Source: Streptococcus oralis subsp. tigurinus
GTDB taxonomy: Bacteria; Bacillota; Bacilli; Lactobacillales; Streptococcaceae
DNA length: 64,000 bases
NCBI RefSeq assembly: GCF_002356415.1
Contig: NZ_AP018338.1
Coordinates: 186,001 to 250,000 of the forward strand
Direction: 5' to 3'
Position 1 is the stretch's first letter. Every line of letters starts with the position of its first letter. Both the position numbers and the translations under genes were made by a program. The notes beneath the pieces were generated by a model. The model ran no database searches. It saw nothing but the letters and a program-made list of their open reading frames with translations, and was not told the DNA's origin. Below are positions 55,837-64,000 of the stretch, piece after piece.

Positions 55837-56324
55837 TTAGAATATTTCATTGATTTTCGCCATGACATACTCATCTCTATATTGCCCTTTAACCAACATT
55901 GTTTTAGTTTTTCTTCCCTCAACTTCAAAGTCATTCTTTTGATATAGATGAATAGCCACATCATTATTTGTTTCTATGCTCAACTCTAAACGGACTATTT
56001 TATTTTCTTGCACCCAAAAATCTAAACGTTTGAAAAATTCTGTTCCGATACCTTGTCCGCGATAATCTTTTAACACGCCTAGCACAATATAAGCCAAGTG
56101 GGCGGTACGATTAACCTTCTCTTTCTCAGCTGAAATATGGACAATGATTCTGTGATTGTCAATAGCTACCAGTTTATTAGCCAGCTTGCTATTTTCTCTT
56201 TACCAACTTTCAACTCTCGCTCTTTGGGCTCAAACATCATAAAATCAGTTTCAGTGTCCAACTGATTTAAGTAATCATAGTAATCGTCTATGTATTTTGA
56301 ATATAATCTTCTATAAACAATCAT
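55837..56324 (-). pseudogene. GNAT acetyltransferase, frameshifted
   Basis: The N-terminal part (MIVYRRLYSKYIDDYYDYLN ... KIASWLINW, stop at 56166) and the C-terminal part (LVAIDNHRIIVHISAEKEKV ... LGVLKDYRGQGIGTEFFKRL ... AKINEIF) are in different frames meeting near 56165-56180. The acetyl-CoA motif RGQGIG is intact. Together they would make one ~160-aa GNAT enzyme. Confidence 0.7.
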
Positions 56325-56397
56325 GTACTTTCTACCCTTTACTAGCCAAATGCTTCGCAAGTGGCCACTACTCTTAGCATTTTGTACTGCACTCCAA

Positions 56398-56970
56398 AAG
56401 TTAGACAGAAAAGGCCATCTATGTTAGGCTCAGATAAACCACCACATTTGTCTGAAAGGAACTAACATAAATGACCTATACTCATCTTACTACAAACGAG
56501 CTTGTAATGATAGAGGCTTACTATCAAGAAAACACAGAAGAGCAATCATTACCTTAGTAGAATGCCTCTCAAAAGCCATCATCACACTGAAAACTGAGGG
56601 ACAAAAAGCAAGTGATATTGAGGCCTCCATCAATCAATGGTTGTCTCAAGTTCCCAGTCATCTCTTTAAGTCGATAACTTTTGATTGTGGGAAATAATTT
56701 TCTAATTGGAAATCTATTTCGAATGCACATGATATTGATATTTTCTTTGCGGATTCAGGATGTCCTGGTCAACGAGGTCTCAATGAACATTCTAATGGCT
56801 TATTAAGACGAAATGGACTTCCGAAACAAATGGATTTTACGAATATTTCTCAAAATTATTTATCAGCTATAGCTGATAAAAGAAATAGAATTCCTAGGAA
56901 ATCATTGAATTATCAATCACCATACCAAGTTTTTCTGAGTTACTTGAAAAGTCTAACTTAATTTGACAAC
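56398..56970 (+). mobile_element. Defective IS30-family element (IS1239-like)
   Basis: Left end with GTTAGACAGAAAAGGCCATC, right end with GTCTAACTTAATTTGACAAC; TTAAGTTAGAC-like inverted ends. It encloses a wrecked transposase gene. Its ends match the 115-bp mini-element at 54.25 kb, so both descend from one IS type. Exact outer limits uncertain. Confidence 0.75.
56471..56956 (+). pseudogene. IS30-family transposase, internally deleted and interrupted
   Basis: MTYTHLTTNELVMIEAYYQE is the family N-terminus. The sequence then jumps to HRRAIITLVECLSKAIITLK, losing the middle of the protein and changing frame. An in-frame TAA replaces Glu in ITFDCGK-stop-FSNWKS. The C-terminus NEHSNGLLRRNGLPK ... 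SPYQVFLSYLKSLT is recognisable, with the DDE-region residues partly present. Non-functional. Confidence 0.8.
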
Positions 56971-56987
56971 CTAGGATATAAAAAATC

Positions 56988-57020
56988 AATCCCCCGTGCG
57001 TTAAGGCTCGGGGGATTTTT
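56988..57020. terminator. Bidirectional terminator downstream of spuA
   Basis: AATCCCCCG (56988-56996)-TGCGTTAAGGCT-CGGGGGATT (57009-57017), flanked by A and T runs. On the minus strand it ends in TTGATTTTTTAT and terminates spuA. Confidence 0.85.
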
Positions 57021-57036
57021 CTATAGGAGGGCTAGT

Positions 57037-60000
57037 TTAGTTTTCTTTTTTGTTTTTTAGTAAGAAACCGAGGCCAAGGAGCGCAAGGAGGCTGATTCCT
57101 GAAAACAGGAGTCTGTTATCGTTTTTGATTCCTGTATTTGGAAGTCCAGCTTGTTTAGCTGGGGTTGCAGGTATATTCTCTTTGCTGGAGTTTTCTACTG
57201 CTCCGTTTTGAAGAGCTTCTTTTACAGATGCTTCTTGTGCTAGTTGTGTAGCTTGTGAATCAGTTGTAGCTTGGCTAGGTTTATCTTTTGCATCAGCTAC
57301 TTTTTTATCTAGTTTAGTAGAATCAGGTCTAGCTTGTGGAGCTGGATCTTGATGTTCAGGTTTGACTACTCGGTTTGAAATATTGTCTTGGTCATTATTG
57401 TGACCTTGTTCTTGTTTTAAGCTAGAAAGATCAAATTCTGGTTTTTCTTCCACAGCTGGGGCAACGATGGCACCACCTTGAGACAAGCGGAGAACAACGG
57501 CAGTGAGAGCGTTCAATTGCAACCCTTTTTCAGTCCATTTAAGACCTTGAGGTTTAGCAATTCCTACTGGTCCTGCTTGGTTTTCATCTGCCAGGACTTC
57601 AGCCTTTCTCAAGTGAGCAAATGCCGTTCCTAGAGTAAATTCGCGAGCTTTTTCATTCGCATTGACAAAGACTGCGTAGACATCGCCGTTTGGAGCTGTG
57701 ATTTGGTAGCCGATGATCACATCTTCTTTTTCAACACCATTTTGTCCTGGGACAGTGATGAGGCGGACGCGTTCTTTGATGTCTTGAAGACTCTTGAGTC
57801 GGAAGGCATCTGTAGATTGACGAAGAGCAATCAGACCTTTCATGTAGTCACGGCTCTTGACGTTTTCAGGGAAAGCTTTACCATCTGTAGCCTTGGTCCA
57901 ATCGAACTTGTTGACAGCATCACTAGAGTCGTAAGAGTCATGGATAAAGTAAGGATAGACAAATGGCTTGCCGTCCTTATCACGCAACAAGTGAGACTTG
58001 TTTGGCACCTTATCCTCTGAGACAGGAGTCTTGTAGGCTGGATCAAGGAATTGTTTGGTACGTCCGTATTCCTGACCAGAGTGGATAAACGGAGTTCCTT
58101 GAGCAGTCAAGACCATGAGGTTTCCAAGTCGCAAACGGCGATGGATTTCAGCATAGTTCTCAGCCTTGCTTGGATCTTTTTTGATAGACTGGGCAATGAT
58201 GTCAAAGAGGGTCAAGTTATCATGGGCTGCGATATACTGGATAACATCTCCAGGATTGTCAGCCTCAAAGTTAGTTGGTTGGGCAATGAGATTTTTAAAG
58301 ATGGTATTGATATCGCGTTTGCCACCTGTGATAAAGGCAGGCTGGCCTTCGTTTGGATAGCCAGACTTGAGGTTGTTGCGGATGTCGTCTGAAAAGACAG
58401 CGACAGTATCTGTTTTCTTCATCCAATCTTGGTCAGCAGGTTGTACAGGCGTATTTTCATCACCAGTATAGGTTCTCCAGCCTTCACCTAGCATGATAAG
58501 ATTTGGATTGAGGGCGCGGGCAGCTTTGTACGCTTCTTCGATAGAAGCCGCATCGTGGTCACCCATCATATCAAAGCGGAAACCATCTACTTTGTAAGTT
58601 TCAACCAGATACTTGATAGAGTCTACCAAGACGCGTTTAGACATGTAGTGGGTAGTTCCCAAACGACCGCCACCAAAGCTAGTACGTGGAGTTCCGTCTG
58701 CGTCCATAAAGTGATAGTAGTTTGGCTCAATATCCTCAAAAATATCAACATTGGCAGTATGGTTGTAGACCACGTCCAGGATAGCCCCCATGCCACGTTT
58801 GTGGATTTCGTTGATGAGGTTTTTGAATTCGGCAATACGTTTTTCTGGATTCTTAGGATCGCTTGAGTACATACCAGTCAAGGAGAAGTAGTTTTGAGGG
58901 TCATATCCCCAGTTGTAATTGCTGTTGCTTGAAGCGTAGGCAGACAAACGCTCATGGTTTTTCAATTCATTGACAAAGTAGTAAGACAAGACTGGAAGGA
59001 GCTGGATGTGGGTCACACCCAAGTCCTTGAGATAGTCTAGTTTTTCGATAAAGGCTTCAAAGGTACCAAATGGCTTGGTCAAGTCTTTTGCGATGGCAGG
59101 ATCCGAAGTGAAGTCACGCACATGAGCTTCATATATAACGGCATCTTCACGCGATTTGAAGTTACGAATCTTCCCATAGGTCAAGTCTTGCGGACCTAGT
59201 TTGGATGGATCAACAAAGGCAGCCTTAGCGACCTTATGAGCGGCATCTGTTTTTGCTAGGTCACTGTTCCAAGCCGCTAATGATTTGGCATAAGGGTCAA
59301 GAACGAGGACAGTTTTACCTTGGCGCTCGATTTGGTAGTGGTAGTAATAGCCAGTGTAGTTGCTGATACCGAGACCAGAGTTTGCATCCAGAGTTTGTTT
59401 CCAGGTTCCTTTTTCTCCTTTTTCAAGGGCGACAGTTCCAACTACTTTTTCAGGGTCTTTCTTGTCATAGACAACAACGGAAACCTTATCAGCACTTGGA
59501 GACCAGAGGGTGAGATCAACCCGCTTGCCATCTTCTTTTAGAGTTGCGCCGAGTGGACCATCGTAACTGTAGGACTCATCCTTGAGGCGCCAGCTTGAAC
59601 GTGTGGTAAAGCGGTCTGAATTGTAGCTGACAGTGTAAGGGTGTTGAGTGTCAGAGAAGTCGCCGATGTAAGTCACTTTTTTACCTGCCTCATCTACTTC
59701 CACGTCTGTGATAGCCACTTTATTTCCTTGGTAATCAGTGATGCTGGAGTGTTTGAGGATGTCGTCTTTCTTAGCTCCAACTAGGGTAGAAAAACTGCTT
59801 TCGATACGAGATTTAGCCACGTGTTGGGCACCAGTCATGCGGATATCGTGCACATAGTAGGGGTTGGTGTAGATGGTTTCGTCATCATCTTTGAGGAAAA
59901 TCTGACTGTGATTTTTTAGATCAGTGAATTTATAATCCTCTTTTCTGATTTTCACATCATCGCCTTTCTTGCTTTCGTCTAGTAATAAAAATCCAAATTC

Positions 60001-60936
60001 TCTCGCAGCTTCATTGAGTGGGATATCAATGTAGCGACCATATTTTCCAGTTGCGGTAAAGTCAGTACCGTCAGGCCATTCTCCACTGCTTGGAGTCTTG
60101 ACATCGCCCCAATACCAGAGAGATTTTTTGTCATAGTTGCCATCGGTGCGGTAGTAGTTGACACGAATAGTTCCTGCTGGTTGAGGTCGATAATTGTATA
60201 CCTTGTAGTTTTCATCTAGCCAGGCCTCGTTCATTTTTGGAGAGAGGCGCTCTACAGAACGGTCCCCTGTCAGGTTATCCCCCTTGGTATTGTTGATAAG
60301 GAAGCTGACTTTCTTGGCATGCTCATTTTTGAGTTTGACATCTAGGTAATAGCCGTAGTCATCTTGCTTGGCATCCTTGAAGGAATTGGCTCCATTGGGC
60401 CAGTTTTCAGACGGCTTTTCAACATCGTCCCAAGTCCAAAGACCTTGAGAATCTTTGTTTTCTTCAGGGAGTTTTTTTACGTGGATGCGGAAGTGGTTGT
60501 CTGCGATGGGTTCTTCAGAGGATGTGTCAGCTTGTGGCTTTTGATCAGAAGTTGGCGCCAAAGTGCTGGCATCTACTTTCTCTTCCTTGCTGTTAGCTTG
60601 GCTTGTAGTAGCATTTTCTGTTTTAGGTGTTTCTGGTGCTGTAGTAGTTTCCGCAGCTGGAGCTTCCTTTTTAGAATCAAGGGAAGCGTTTGCATTCTTT
60701 TGTTCAGAAATAGGCGTTTCCTTTTGAGTTTGACTCGTTTCAGTCTCAGTAGGGGCCTTGGTCACAGCGCTAGTATTTTCCTGAGTTTGAGGTAGATTTT
60801 CGTTAGCTGAAATAGTTGGCATTGCAGCAGAAAGTAGGACAATACTGGCACCAATAAGGACAGAACCAGTTCCGTTTTTCAAAGAACGAATACCATAAAT
60901 CATTTTTTTCTCAGTTTGAGATGGGATCTTTTTCAT
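57037..60936 (-). CDS. spuA: Cell-wall-anchored type I pullulanase SpuA
   Basis: 1299 aa surface enzyme that debranches glycogen/pullulan alpha-1,6 links. YSIRK-type signal (YGIRSLKNGTGSVLIGA), a Thr/Glu-rich linker, two CBM41 starch-binding domains (about 150-260 and 260-370; LWTWDDVEKPSENWP and LWYWGDVKTPSSGEWPDG), an N-terminal pullulanase domain, and a GH13 barrel with the type I signature YNWGYDP, nucleophile D789 (FRFDMMGD) and acid/base E818 (LGEGW). Sortase motif LPNTG at 1265-1269 with helix and basic tail. The ATG at 60936 fits the AGGAGA RBS; a GTG one codon earlier is also possible. Intact. Confidence 0.96.
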   Translation of the reverse strand: MKKIPSQTEKKMIYGIRSLKNGTGSVLIGASIVLLSAAMPTISANENLPQTQENTSAVTKAPTETETSQTQKETPISEQKNANASLDSKKEAPAAETTTAPETPKTENATTSQANSKEEKVDASTLAPTSDQKPQADTSSEEPIADNHFRIHVKKLPEENKDSQGLWTWDDVEKPSENWPNGANSFKDAKQDDYGYYLDVKLKNEHAKKVSFLINNTKGDNLTGDRSVERLSPKMNEAWLDENYKVYNYRPQPAGTIRVNYYRTDGNYDKKSLWYWGDVKTPSSGEWPDGTDFTATGKYGRYIDIPLNEAAREFGFLLLDESKKGDDVKIRKEDYKFTDLKNHSQIFLKDDDETIYTNPYYVHDIRMTGAQHVAKSRIESSFSTLVGAKKDDILKHSSITDYQGNKVAITDVEVDEAGKKVTYIGDFSDTQHPYTVSYNSDRFTTRSSWRLKDESYSYDGPLGATLKEDGKRVDLTLWSPSADKVSVVVYDKKDPEKVVGTVALEKGEKGTWKQTLDANSGLGISNYTGYYYHYQIERQGKTVLVLDPYAKSLAAWNSDLAKTDAAHKVAKAAFVDPSKLGPQDLTYGKIRNFKSREDAVIYEAHVRDFTSDPAIAKDLTKPFGTFEAFIEKLDYLKDLGVTHIQLLPVLSYYFVNELKNHERLSAYASSNSNYNWGYDPQNYFSLTGMYSSDPKNPEKRIAEFKNLINEIHKRGMGAILDVVYNHTANVDIFEDIEPNYYHFMDADGTPRTSFGGGRLGTTHYMSKRVLVDSIKYLVETYKVDGFRFDMMGDHDAASIEEAYKAARALNPNLIMLGEGWRTYTGDENTPVQPADQDWMKKTDTVAVFSDDIRNNLKSGYPNEGQPAFITGGKRDINTIFKNLIAQPTNFEADNPGDVIQYIAAHDNLTLFDIIAQSIKKDPSKAENYAEIHRRLRLGNLMVLTAQGTPFIHSGQEYGRTKQFLDPAYKTPVSEDKVPNKSHLLRDKDGKPFVYPYFIHDSYDSSDAVNKFDWTKATDGKAFPENVKSRDYMKGLIALRQSTDAFRLKSLQDIKERVRLITVPGQNGVEKEDVIIGYQITAPNGDVYAVFVNANEKAREFTLGTAFAHLRKAEVLADENQAGPVGIAKPQGLKWTEKGLQLNALTAVVLRLSQGGAIVAPAVEEKPEFDLSSLKQEQGHNNDQDNISNRVVKPEHQDPAPQARPDSTKLDKKVADAKDKPSQATTDSQATQLAQEASVKEALQNGAVENSSKENIPATPAKQAGLPNTGIKNDNRLLFSGISLLALLGLGFLLKNKKEN

Positions 60937-60967
60937 CACAATTCTCCTTGTGTAGTTGTTTCCTATC

Positions 60968-61005
60968 AGTATAGCACGAGGTAAACATTAGTGCAAGCGT
61001 TTTCC
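60968..61005 (-). promoter_or_regulatory. spuA promoter overlapped by a cre site
   Basis: Minus strand TTGCAC (60996-60991), 17-bp spacer, TATACT (60973-60968). TGCAAGCGTTTTCC (60992-61005, plus strand) matches the CcpA cre consensus except for the last base and covers the -35. CcpA binding should repress spuA when preferred sugars are present. Confidence 0.75.
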
Positions 61006-61095
61006 TAACTTTTAAGAGAAAATGTAATGCTTCATTCTCTTGAAATTTTAAAATAATATATAGGAAAAGATTGTTTAAAAAATAGTAAAAAAACC
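61006..61095. other. Core of the spuA-rpoB divergent intergenic region
   Basis: AT-rich, no ORF or hairpin supported. With the two promoters and the rpoB leader it makes up the 441 bp between the genes. Confidence 0.5.
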
Positions 61096-61124
61096 TTGAA
61101 AAATCTAGCTAAATAAGGTATAAT
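61096..61124 (+). promoter_or_regulatory. rpoB promoter
   Basis: TTGAAA (61096-61101), 17 bp, TATAAT (61119-61124). The leader to rpoB is about 250 nt. Confidence 0.8.
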
Positions 61125-61150
61125 ATGAATAATCATTTGTCGTAGGTTTT

Positions 61151-61234
61151 GTCTGAAATATTGTCCAGACAAGGCTCACAGCAGTTAAATCTTCTGAAAA
61201 AGTCAGATTTAGCTGCTCTTTTTGTGCTTTTTTT
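61151..61234 (+). terminator. Terminator/attenuator in the rpoB leader
   Basis: A 13-bp fully paired stem AGCAGTTAAATCT (61180-61192)/AGATTTAGCTGCT (61205-61217, one T.G), then CTTTTTGTGCTTTTTTT. GTCTG (61151-61155)/CAGAC (61166-61170) just upstream may take part in an alternative fold. It lies ~50-90 nt after the predicted start, far from the rpoB RBS. A Lacto-rpoB RNA motif is known upstream of rpoB in Lactobacillales; whether this is it was not checked. Confidence 0.75.
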
Positions 61235-61377
61235 CAGGTTTTCGAGTGCTTGTAACAAAGATTTAAAGATTCTGAAAATTCGTCAAAGGGACACGGTGAT
61301 AGGGTTTTTAAAACCATATGACGATTAGAAAAGCCTGATTGACAAGGCTTGGAATTTATTTACAAAGGAGAATCATC

Positions 61378-64000
61378 TTGGCAGGACATGACGTTCAATA
61401 CGGGAAACATCGTACCCGTCGTAGTTTTTCAAGAATCAAAGAAGTTCTTGACTTACCAAATTTGATTGAAATTCAAACGGATTCATTCAAAGATTTCCTA
61501 GATCACGGTCTTAAGGAAGTATTTGAAGATGTATTGCCAATTTCAAACTTCACAGACACAATGGAGTTGGAATTTGTTGGATATGAAATCAAGGAACCAA
61601 AATACACGCTAGAAGAAGCTCGTATCCACGATGCTAGCTACTCAGCACCAATTTTTGTAACCTTCCGCTTGATTAATAAAGAAACAGGCGAAATCAAGAC
61701 CCAAGAAGTCTTCTTTGGTGATTTCCCAATCATGACCGAAATGGGTACTTTCATCATCAATGGTGGTGAACGTATTATCGTTTCTCAGTTGGTCCGCTCA
61801 CCAGGTGTTTACTTTAACGACAAAGTAGACAAGAACGGTAAAGTGGGATATGGTTCTACTGTTATCCCTAACCGTGGAGCTTGGTTGGAACTTGAAAGCG
61901 ACTCAAAAGACATCGCTTATACTCGTATCGACCGTACTCGTAAGATTCCATTTACAACCTTGGTTCGTGCGCTTGGTTTCTCAGGTGATGATGAAATCTT
62001 TGATATCTTTGGTGATAGTGAATTGGTTCGAAACACCGTTGAAAAAGACATCCACAAGAATCCAATGGACTCTCGTACAGACGAAGCCTTGAAAGAAATC
62101 TACGAACGCCTTCGCCCAGGTGAGCCTAAGACGGCTGAAAGCTCACGTAGCTTACTTGTGGCTCGTTTCTTTGACCCACGTCGCTACGATTTGGCAGCAG
62201 TTGGTCGTTACAAGATCAATAAAAAACTCAACGTTAAAACACGCTTGCTCAACCAAACCATCGCTGAGCCATTGGTAGATCCTGAAACTGGTGAAATCTT
62301 GGTAGAAGCTGGTACCGTTATGACTCGTAGCGTGATTGAAAGTATCGAGAGTCACTTGGATGGAGACTTGAACAAGATCGTTTATATTCCAAACGATGCA
62401 GCTGTTTTGACAGAACCAGTTGTGCTTCAAAAATTCAAGGTTGTTGCTCCAACGGATCCAGACCGTGTTGTAACCATCATCGGAAATGCCAATCCAGACG
62501 ACAAGGTTCGTGTTGTAACTCCTGCGGATATCCTTGCAGAGATGAGCTACTTCCTTAACTTGGCAGAAGGTATCGGACGTGTGGATGATATCGACCACCT
62601 TGGAAACCGTCGTATCCGTGCAGTTGGTGAATTGCTTGCCAACCAAGTACGTCTTGGACTTTCTCGTATGGAACGTAATGTCCGTGAACGCATGTCTGTT
62701 CAGGACAATGAAGTTTTAACACCACAACAAATTATCAACATCCGTCCTGTAACAGCTGCAGTTAAAGAATTCTTTGGTTCATCACAGTTGTCACAGTTCA
62801 TGGACCAACACAACCCGCTTTCTGAGTTGTCTCACAAACGTCGTTTGTCAGCCTTAGGACCTGGTGGTTTGACACGTGACCGTGCAGGATATGAAGTACG
62901 TGACGTGCACTATACTCACTATGGTCGTATGTGTCCAATCGAGACACCTGAAGGACCTAACATCGGTTTGATCAATAACTTGTCATCTTACGGACACTTG
63001 AATAAGTATGGATTTGTTCAAACACCATACCGTAAGGTTGACCGTGAAACAGGTGTAGTCACAAACGAAATCGTTTGGTTGACAGCCGATGAAGAAGATG
63101 AATTTACTGTAGCGCAGGCTAATTCAAAATTGAACGAAGATGGTACTTTTGCTGAGAAAGTTGTCATGGGACGTCACCAAGGGGTCAACCAAGAGTATCC
63201 AGCAGAAGTGGTTGATTACATGGACGTGTCACCAAAACAGGTAGTTGCCGTTGCGACTGCATGTATTCCTTTCTTGGAAAACGATGACTCCAACCGTGCC
63301 CTCATGGGTGCCAACATGCAACGTCAGGCTGTGCCATTGATTGATCCAAAAGCACCTTACGTTGGTACTGGTATGGAATACCAAGCAGCTCACGACTCTG
63401 GAGCTGCGGTTATTGCTCAGCATGACGGTAAAGTTACCTACGCAGATGCGGACAAGGTAGAAGTTCGCCGTGAAGATGGTTCCCTAGATGTCTACCATGT
63501 TCAAAAATTCCGTCGTTCAAACTCAGGCACTGCCTACAACCAACGTACCCTTGTTAAAGTTGGGGACATCGTTGAAAAAGGCGACTTTATCGCTGACGGA
63601 CCTTCTATGGAAAAAGGGGAAATGGCGCTTGGACAAAACCCAATCGTTGCCTACATGACTTGGGAAGGTTACAACTTCGAGGATGCCGTTATCATGAGCG
63701 AACGCTTGGTGAAAGACGATGTCTACACATCTGTCCACCTCGAAGAATACGAATCAGAAACGCGTGATACAAAGCTTGGGCCTGAAGAAATTACTCGTGA
63801 AATTCCAAACGTTGGAGAAGATGCCCTTAAAAACCTTGACGAAATGGGAATTATCCGTATTGGTGCCGAGGTTAAAGAAGGGGACATCCTTGTAGGTAAA
63901 GTCACACCTAAGGGTGAAAAGGACCTTTCAGCTGAAGAACGTCTCTTGCACGCTATCTTTGGAGACAAGTCTCGTGAAGTGCGTGATACTTCTCTTCGTG
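61378..64000 (+). CDS. rpoB: DNA-directed RNA polymerase subunit beta (partial, runs off the window)
   Basis: 874 codons visible, open to the window end. A TTG start ([20 protein letters not shown]) lies 7 nt behind AAAGGAG; another in-frame TTG 13 codons upstream (61339) lacks an RBS. The rifampicin region starts at G467 ([18 protein letters not shown], then [13 protein letters not shown]) and has wild-type Asp476, His486 and Ser491. With the upstream start these would be 489, 499 and 504, which matches the pneumococcal resistance numbering I recall. Confidence 0.97.
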   Translation, partial: MAGHDVQYGKHRTRRSFSRIKEVLDLPNLIEIQTDSFKDFLDHGLKEVFEDVLPISNFTDTMELEFVGYEIKEPKYTLEEARIHDASYSAPIFVTFRLINKETGEIKTQEVFFGDFPIMTEMGTFIINGGERIIVSQLVRSPGVYFNDKVDKNGKVGYGSTVIPNRGAWLELESDSKDIAYTRIDRTRKIPFTTLVRALGFSGDDEIFDIFGDSELVRNTVEKDIHKNPMDSRTDEALKEIYERLRPGEPKTAESSRSLLVARFFDPRRYDLAAVGRYKINKKLNVKTRLLNQTIAEPLVDPETGEILVEAGTVMTRSVIESIESHLDGDLNKIVYIPNDAAVLTEPVVLQKFKVVAPTDPDRVVTIIGNANPDDKVRVVTPADILAEMSYFLNLAEGIGRVDDIDHLGNRRIRAVGELLANQVRLGLSRMERNVRERMSVQDNEVLTPQQIINIRPVTAAVKEFFGSSQLSQFMDQHNPLSELSHKRRLSALGPGGLTRDRAGYEVRDVHYTHYGRMCPIETPEGPNIGLINNLSSYGHLNKYGFVQTPYRKVDRETGVVTNEIVWLTADEEDEFTVAQANSKLNEDGTFAEKVVMGRHQGVNQEYPAEVVDYMDVSPKQVVAVATACIPFLENDDSNRALMGANMQRQAVPLIDPKAPYVGTGMEYQAAHDSGAAVIAQHDGKVTYADADKVEVRREDGSLDVYHVQKFRRSNSGTAYNQRTLVKVGDIVEKGDFIADGPSMEKGEMALGQNPIVAYMTWEGYNFEDAVIMSERLVKDDVYTSVHLEEYESETRDTKLGPEEITREIPNVGEDALKNLDEMGIIRIGAEVKEGDILVGKVTPKGEKDLSAEERLLHAIFGDKSREVRDTSLR

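Noticed and set aside
62152..62646. 164-codon open frame antisense to rpoB
   Set aside because: Opposite a conserved rpoB region, cysteine/histidine-rich noise composition, no RBS.

Overview
The window is a chromosomal segment of a mitis-group Streptococcus (S. mitis/S. oralis/S. pneumoniae relatives). The evidence is low-GC DNA, the order of core genes, four Cia-type csRNA genes, a BOX-like repeat, and a YSIRK/LPXTG pullulanase very close to pneumococcal SpuA. No rRNA, tRNA, CRISPR array or prophage was seen. The species cannot be fixed from the sequence alone.

Layout. 1-7.6 kb: tail of a probable folC, cardiolipin synthase, a GT-C-like membrane protein, then the anaerobic ribonucleotide reductase cluster (nrdD, small ORF, acetyltransferase, nrdG, P-loop kinase) behind two NrdR-like boxes. 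7.7-22.9 kb: one long S10-spc-alpha ribosomal cluster from rpsJ to rplQ, with secY, adk, infA and rpoA. Several spacers in it are unusually long and full of stem-loops, and one structured RNA element occurs twice, on either side of rpsH. 22.9-25.5 kb: ACT-domain/DUF711 pair, a csRNA and a phosphoglycerate-mutase-like phosphatase. 25.6-33.2 kb, minus strand: an AfuA/Fbp-type ABC transporter, two tandem paralogous binding lipoproteins and a YesMN/HptRS-type two-component system. 33.4-43 kb: leuS, a yjdF gene behind a probable yjdF riboswitch, an ABC-LytTR-DUF3021 operon, two acetyltransferases, three more csRNAs, ruvB and a nucleotidyltransferase. 43-51.8 kb: uppS-cdsA-rseP-proS, a 6-phospho-beta-glucosidase, a half-size DMT protein and glmS. 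51.8-57 kb: flavin oxidoreductase, acid phosphatase lipoprotein, then a decay zone of broken genes and IS30-family remnants. 57-64 kb: spuA (minus) divergent from rpoB (plus, cut by the window end).

How it works together. Much of the segment is translation, transcription, secretion and envelope housekeeping (ribosome, SecY, RNA polymerase, UppS-CdsA-RseP, Cls, GlmS). Sugar-linked functions are interspersed, several with visible carbon or amino-sugar control signals: spuA with a cre site on its promoter, glmS with a NagR-type operator, a beta-glucosidase, and a transporter that may import sugar phosphates rather than iron. The CiaRH regulon enters through four CiaR-controlled small RNAs, one of them split by a BOX-like insertion.

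Most notable observations: (1) the duplicated, covarying RNA element flanking rpsH; (2) the BOX-like insertion in a csRNA loop; (3) the tandem lipoprotein/ABC/two-component locus, possibly for hexose phosphates; (4) an intrinsic terminator between the rpoB promoter and rpoB; (5) a likely leaderless ruvB mRNA; (6) a 122-bp palindrome built around a terminator.
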